Positions 59,001 to 64,000 of a stretch of DNA of 64,000 nucleotides are shown here, piece after piece. The translations under genes were made by a program, and so were the position numbers. The notes beneath the pieces were generated by a model. The model made no database searches. It had not been told where the DNA came from and saw only the letters and a list, made by a program, of their open reading frames with translations. Source of the DNA: Archegozetes longisetosus (taxonomy: Eukaryota; Arthropoda; Arachnida; Sarcoptiformes; Trhypochthoniidae); contig JAEMBT020000003.1 of the NCBI GenBank assembly GCA_018873245.2, positions 5,971,843 to 6,035,842 of the forward strand, given 5' to 3'. Each line of letters opens with the position of its first letter. The stretch's first letter is position 1.

Positions 59001-60519
59001 AAACTATAAGTTGAATTTATAAAAAAAAGAAGAATATTCAATTTCACGGGTATTTTCTTTTTATAATAACAACTTTAGAAAGAATAGAGTTTGATGTTTG
59101 ATTGAGCTACACCAGTAGTTCATTTGAATCGACTAACATAAATGTCAAGTTATATTCAATCTTAATGAATGATTACTTCAGTGTTAGATGCATCAAATTC
59201 ATGATCCATCAGAAATAAGTTCAGTATAAATAAAAAATAGTAACCTCTACTCCCGGCAATATCTCCAATTTTATGCTTCATCTTCTTTTGCAACATTAGG
59301 TGGAGTTGAGTAATTGGTTAGTTTGCTGCGGGACAGCCAACTGATTATTACAATCAAAGTACAGGTCTTTGCCCATCAAATTAGTTCTATTTCTAACCAT
59401 CCACTAAATATCAGTTCAGCTCATACTCTACTCAATCTTATTATCTCTCATACGTCTGGAGCTGAGCTGATGTCCATCATTAAAAATTTGTTTCGTGCAA
59501 ACAATCAATTAATGTCTTTGACAATCATGTCAACTAATACACCACATTTTTGACATTAAGTCAATCAATGAAGACATGGACATTTAGGTTTGGCTTCTAT
59601 AAATACATTTTTAATTTGAATGATAAAATGTTGTTAAATGATGAGCGAAAATCGATTGAGTTGCTCGTTATAATACGAATCTTCTCTGAAAATCATTCGC
59701 ATACTAGTAATGCATTTTTATATGTGTTTGGAGACTGACTTTGATTTTTATGTGCAACGATTATATTTCAAAGCATATAAGAAATGGTTTCCTCCTATTT
59801 GTAACATTTGAATAATATATGATAATCAAACAGTTTGATCATAACCAAAAATCTCATTAATTATGCTTAACATAATTGTAAAAGCAGCAAAAATAAAATA
59901 GCAATGTGGGAATATTTGCATCTTTTTCCTATCCATGACAGCTTGCTTTATATTCTTCTGTCGCTTAATAAGATTCAACTCCAGCAAGATATTCATTTTG
60001 AATGCATGAGATAGAAATTGTATGTTTAGATCTAAAAAATAAATGAATTTAATTCTGTTGATATTGAATTGAGAAAATAGCGTTTTTTCTCATCGTATAC
60101 TAGTATAAGGGTTTCCAGTTATTATAAGACTCACTCAAAAATAATCCAATCTTTTATTTATGTGGAATATGAAACATTTTTTCTCATAACCACAACACAA
60201 AACATCACTCCATGTCTTATACCGATTTCATTAACTTTAACTTGTATAAGCTTCGAATAACTTATAGGACTTTCACTATTTCATAAAAACTAGTGCTTAA
60301 ATTTTCACATCACTGAACATTTCAACTTTCATTATCATAAATTATAATCAGATTAGCCAAACCACTATAAATCATATCCAATATTCAAATATTATTAATT
60401 TATTTAAACGAAACTCAGCTCAATCATTTCTAACATGAATTTTATGTTCGCATTTACTTGTTTCATTTTCCTATTATATCAATTAAGAATGAAAAAAATC
60501 ATGTCGACAATTCTTTCTT

Positions 60520-60524
<5 letters not shown>

Positions 60525-60571
<47 letters not shown>
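60525..60571. repeat. (CT)n microsatellite
   Basis: About 23 CT dinucleotides preceded by CTTT units (from 60511). Confidence 0.97.
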
Positions 60572-60575
<4 letters not shown>

Positions 60576-63002
60576 AAATGCTTCTTTTTCTTTCTTAGTA
60601 GTCTTAAGTCGTCTGGATTTTTTCTCCAAAAAATTGATTCGATTATATCGCTGAACATAAATTCTGCCAAATCAACATAAATTTAATAGAGACCAACTTT
60701 TATTTCGTTCTAGCACAACCTTAAAGTCAATCCATTAGATGAATAAGAATCCGAAAGGAATAAAAAAAATGAACAAAAGATGGATTTGTTAGGAAATCAA
60801 CCCAAAAAAGTTATGAGCACAAAATTAACATTACTTTAATGTATAGGGTCAGTGGAAAGTCCTAATCTATGGTCAAATTTTACATATAGTACTAGTGGCT
60901 AGTGGCACTTCAAATAAAATCCAGGTTAGAGACTAGCATTTTCAGATTCTTAATAGAAATTTGAAATATAGAGCCCGAAAATGCTTGTCCTTAATTTGCA
61001 TCCTACTTAAGGCACACTCTGTAAATAACGCAAAATATTTGACCTTGGTCTGGACTTTCCGATTATCCTATTACACTCAAAGATAGATTATAATAACTAA
61101 TAAAGATGTAACGTTTTTGCCTGAAGCCAGAATAAAACTATTGTTACAAAAAGTAATTCACTGCAAAAATTGATGAATCCAGAAAATTTTAGAAAATGAA
61201 TAAAATAGTATTGTTTGTTCGTGAAAATAGGTTATGGTACTCTTCTTTATAGTAAACTCCAAGCAATGACGCAAGTCATTTTAATTTCAAGCCATCATAA
61301 ATCAGAATATAACAAAAATAAGATTAATGTAAGACATACTCCCGTACTCAAAGACAATTACTTAACTAGATCCTTAAGCGCCAACTGTTCAGGGTTAACC
61401 TGACATTTGAAGGTATAACGGGAATATATTCTGAGTTGTGATGGCTAGTGTGAAGATTAGCTATCGTTGGAGTTTTCTTTCAATACGAAATTTTACGCGA
61501 ACTTGACTCGAACGTGAGCCAGCCCTTAAGTAAGCTATTGGAATACAACAGATAGTTTATTAAAGCTATAAAATAACCACAAAAAACAGAAATTTTATAT
61601 ATGCCATATTTGTTCTATCAGTTTTCCATAGACTCATTCGCTGATAAAATGTCAACATTTCTGAGTAAAGTTAGACAAAATTTGATGAATAAGTAGAATT
61701 GAGATATGTATCAATTTACAAAAGACTCCGTACAACAAATAGCGTAAAGCAGTCTTAGTAATACTTTGAGCATCTCTTTTGATCTGTACGTGAAATCTTG
61801 AGTCATACATTGAAGAAATATTGAAAGATTGATGAAGGCGTAGATGTTGTGCCCATTTAAGCACTAAAGCAGACTAAATGCAATGTGCCATTGATTTACT
61901 AGCGTTTGCATGAAATGTATATAATTTGTGTGCATAACTAAACCATCGCACTGAACACCACTTTTCCATTAATCCTAAACAACATTTGCCAAACACTATA
62001 TTGTCTCTTATTTCCGAATGTCTAATTACATCCCTTAAACTGACCTCAATTAATACTTTTGTATAAACTTTCTCTTTTAGTCTTTAATCCTTACAAGTTT
62101 GTACCTTCTGTTTTAACTAACTTCTTATAATCTGCATTTTATATAAGCCCAAACATTCTCATCAGTCACTAAAGCTATTCAAAAGATTGAGGCACAAATT
62201 GAAAGCATAAATACCATTAGGGTTAATCTACTTTAAAATTTAAATCTAAAACTTCATTTCTATAATTAATATGTTAATTATTTACTCTAATTGAATCAGC
62301 TTTAGGAAAAACAATTATCTCCGGCTTCACTTTTTCAGAAGTAATTTTAGTTTGAAATTGAACCAAGTTGCTTTTCCAAACAACTAGCAATTCAAAAGTT
62401 AGCTACGATTTCATAGATGCTTAACATTACAATTTCACAAACATCTACCATCTCTATACTTGATCAAAAACTTAGTTCAAAGATCAAAGTTGATCTCTGG
62501 TTGCAGCTCATGTCTAACTCACAGATGTCTAATTAATTAATCGAGAGTGAACCAAAGTTTGGAAAACCTAATCTTCAATAATTGACTAGAAGATAGCAAA
62601 ATCATGAATTAATTACATCTGAGCTATTAGTGAGAGTAACGCTATCTATCAAGTCATTCATTTTATTAACTTTTAATTGCAACACTTTTAGCAAAATCCA
62701 TTTCAAATTCGTTGATTTACCTCAAAATTCATCTCAAATAATATCATGTTCTGAGTTAAAATCCTTTTTATCCATTGAAAAGTTGATTTGAAAAATTGAT
62801 TCAATGCTAAACATTGAAAGAAATTAATATTTTTGTTGTAATTGATGTAAACCTCACAAAACTATTGAGAAATCAATAAAAATAGTTTAAAAGACGTAAT
62901 GTATGTATGGATGATTGCATTTGTTTTGTTATTTACGTATTATCTGTGTTCCGACTTATTTTAACAATTGATGCCAATTCTGATTCAATTTAACTCAAAA
63001 TT

Positions 63003-63896
63003 ATGTCATCAGAAGTACGAAAATCTTCAGCTTTGGTCTCATTGACGAACACTTATTCCGATTCAGAGTCTGATAACGAATCGGACACTAATTCAAACGA
63101 TAACAACAGTAACAACGAAAGCAATCAATCGAACGGACAAACGATTGAAAATAAAAACAATGAATTAGTGAATAGTCGAATCGAAAGTCGGAACAATTCA
63201 CCAACAAATGCCTTATTGTCATCAATCGAATCACTGGACAAACGGAAAGAGAGTTTCAATATAAGTAACGACAGTTATAATGATGAGGAATACCTGAACG
63301 TTAGACCCATTTCTCCGATTTCTTATCACAAATCATTGTTCGGCAAAAGTGAAGATGAAATAGTGATTCCTTCGGAACCAATCGAAAAGTGTTCGCAACC
63401 ACTTCAGGAGAAAATATGTCGGTTGCACGAAAAGATGAAAATGGGTTTAGACATGAATGTTGTCATTCAAAAACGTAAAGACTTTCGTAATCCGAGTATA
63501 TATGAGAAACTGATTGCTTATTGTGGAATCGATGAGATGGCTACTAATTATCCCCCAGACATCTACGACCCCCACAAATGGGGTCCAGAATCCTATTACG
63601 AAGAATTGTCCAAACGACAAAAAGAAGATATGGAGCGGAGAGAACGAGAGAGAAAAGACAGAACCAAAGTTGAGTTCATTTCTGGCACTAAAAAAGGACA
63701 CAATGACACCAATAGTGATAGCGTTGCGAAAAAGAAAAGCAAATGGGATTTGCCTAACACTGCGTCTAATACTACTACTAATCAGACACAAATCAATTTA
63801 ATGCGACCACAAATTGTGATACCAGTGACTGTTGCCAGCGGTACAAAGCCTACTGTTATCTCTGCCTTTGGGACTATTGGCAAAAAACTCAAATAG
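63003..63896 (+). CDS. SAP30BP: SAP30-binding protein (HCNGP family), intronless
   Basis: A single 297-codon exon. The N-terminus (about 1-115) is low-complexity, rich in Ser, Asn, Asp and Glu. The HCNGP core runs about 116-235, with EIVIPSEPIEKC, GLDMNVVIQKRKDFRNPSIY, TNYPPDIYDP, a basic helix (about 203-221) and TKVEFISGTKKG. KKKSKWD (243-249) and the C-terminal VISAFGTIGKKLK are also conserved in the human protein. The length is close to the human one. In the family it is a nuclear protein that binds SAP30 of the Sin3-HDAC corepressor, and in human cells it also works with RBM17 in splicing short introns. An in-frame TAA 12 nt upstream (62991-62993) and A at -3 support the start. The absence of introns is unusual beside the 20-intron neighbour. 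No AATAAA is seen before the window ends. Confidence 0.96.
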   Translation: MSSEVRKSSALVSLTNTYSDSESDNESDTNSNDNNSNNESNQSNGQTIENKNNELVNSRIESRNNSPTNALLSSIESLDKRKESFNISNDSYNDEEYLNVRPISPISYHKSLFGKSEDEIVIPSEPIEKCSQPLQEKICRLHEKMKMGLDMNVVIQKRKDFRNPSIYEKLIAYCGIDEMATNYPPDIYDPHKWGPESYYEELSKRQKEDMERRERERKDRTKVEFISGTKKGHNDTNSDSVAKKKSKWDLPNTASNTTTNQTQINLMRPQIVIPVTVASGTKPTVISAFGTIGKKLK

Positions 63897-64000
63897 TTTT
63901 AATTTATTTTCATCCAATTTCATTTTCATCTCTGTTTTCGTTTTATTCCTTTATGTCTCGCAAACTTTGTGCCCATTTCTCGCAATTTTGTCGTCATCCA

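Larger units (their letters stand above)
55835..63002. other. Intergenic region between GABBR2 and SAP30BP
   Basis: 7.2 kb including the GABBR2 3' UTR. It contains a long CT microsatellite (60525-60571) and several open frames under 80 codons (for example 57961-58200 minus, 59314-59553 plus and 61652-61864 minus) with no recognisable similarity. No RNA gene or mobile element was recognised. Confidence 0.55.

Noticed and set aside
60435..60680. Plus- and minus-strand open frames with Ser-Leu or Arg-Glu dipeptide repeats
   Set aside because: They are products of the CT microsatellite, which has no stops in any frame.
63447..63791. Minus-strand 114-codon frame
   Set aside because: It is the antisense shadow of the well-supported SAP30BP gene.

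Overview
This is an AT-rich eukaryotic genomic window with spliced genes (GT-AG introns, some of only 60-140 nt), many micro- and minisatellites, and a short interstitial run of the arthropod telomere motif (CCTAA/TTAGG). Gene content and protein divergence suggest an arthropod, possibly a mite or other chelicerate. The arthropod call is fairly firm; the lineage is inference.

Layout. (1) Positions 1-3132, minus strand: the 5' part of a secreted protein with sushi/CCP domains (signal-peptide exon plus two CCP exons). It probably runs off the left edge. (2) 3133-6295: a head-to-head intergenic region with an 18-bp minisatellite and a hairpin. (3) 6296-55834, plus strand: a complete metabotropic GABA-B receptor subunit 2 gene. 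I reconstructed it as 21 coding exons encoding 1087 residues, with every exon junction checked for reading phase. Its first intron is 33.9 kb and holds no convincing gene; the other 20 coding exons occupy the last 15.4 kb. (4) 55835-63002: intergenic sequence. (5) 63003-63896, plus strand: an intronless, complete SAP30BP (HCNGP-family) gene of 297 residues.

The three genes have no evident functional link. GABA-B2 is the G-protein-coupling half of the inhibitory GABA-B heterodimer. SAP30BP is a nuclear factor tied to Sin3/HDAC repression and, in human cells, to splicing of short introns. The sushi protein is extracellular. I saw no rRNA, tRNA, CRISPR array, or recognisable transposase or reverse-transcriptase gene.

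Points most worth a second look: a roughly 600-bp diverged inverted duplication inside an intron of the sushi gene, which could fold as a long hairpin RNA; a 99-nt stop-free intron of GABA-B2 whose retention would add 33 residues; a possible truncated one-helix GABA-B2 isoform from read-through of exon 11; coordinated loss of one ectodomain disulfide; complementary (CT)n and (GA)n tracts flanking exons 2-6; the interstitial telomere array; and several minisatellites whose 9- or 18-bp periods keep reading frames open. I found no clearly new multi-gene system.
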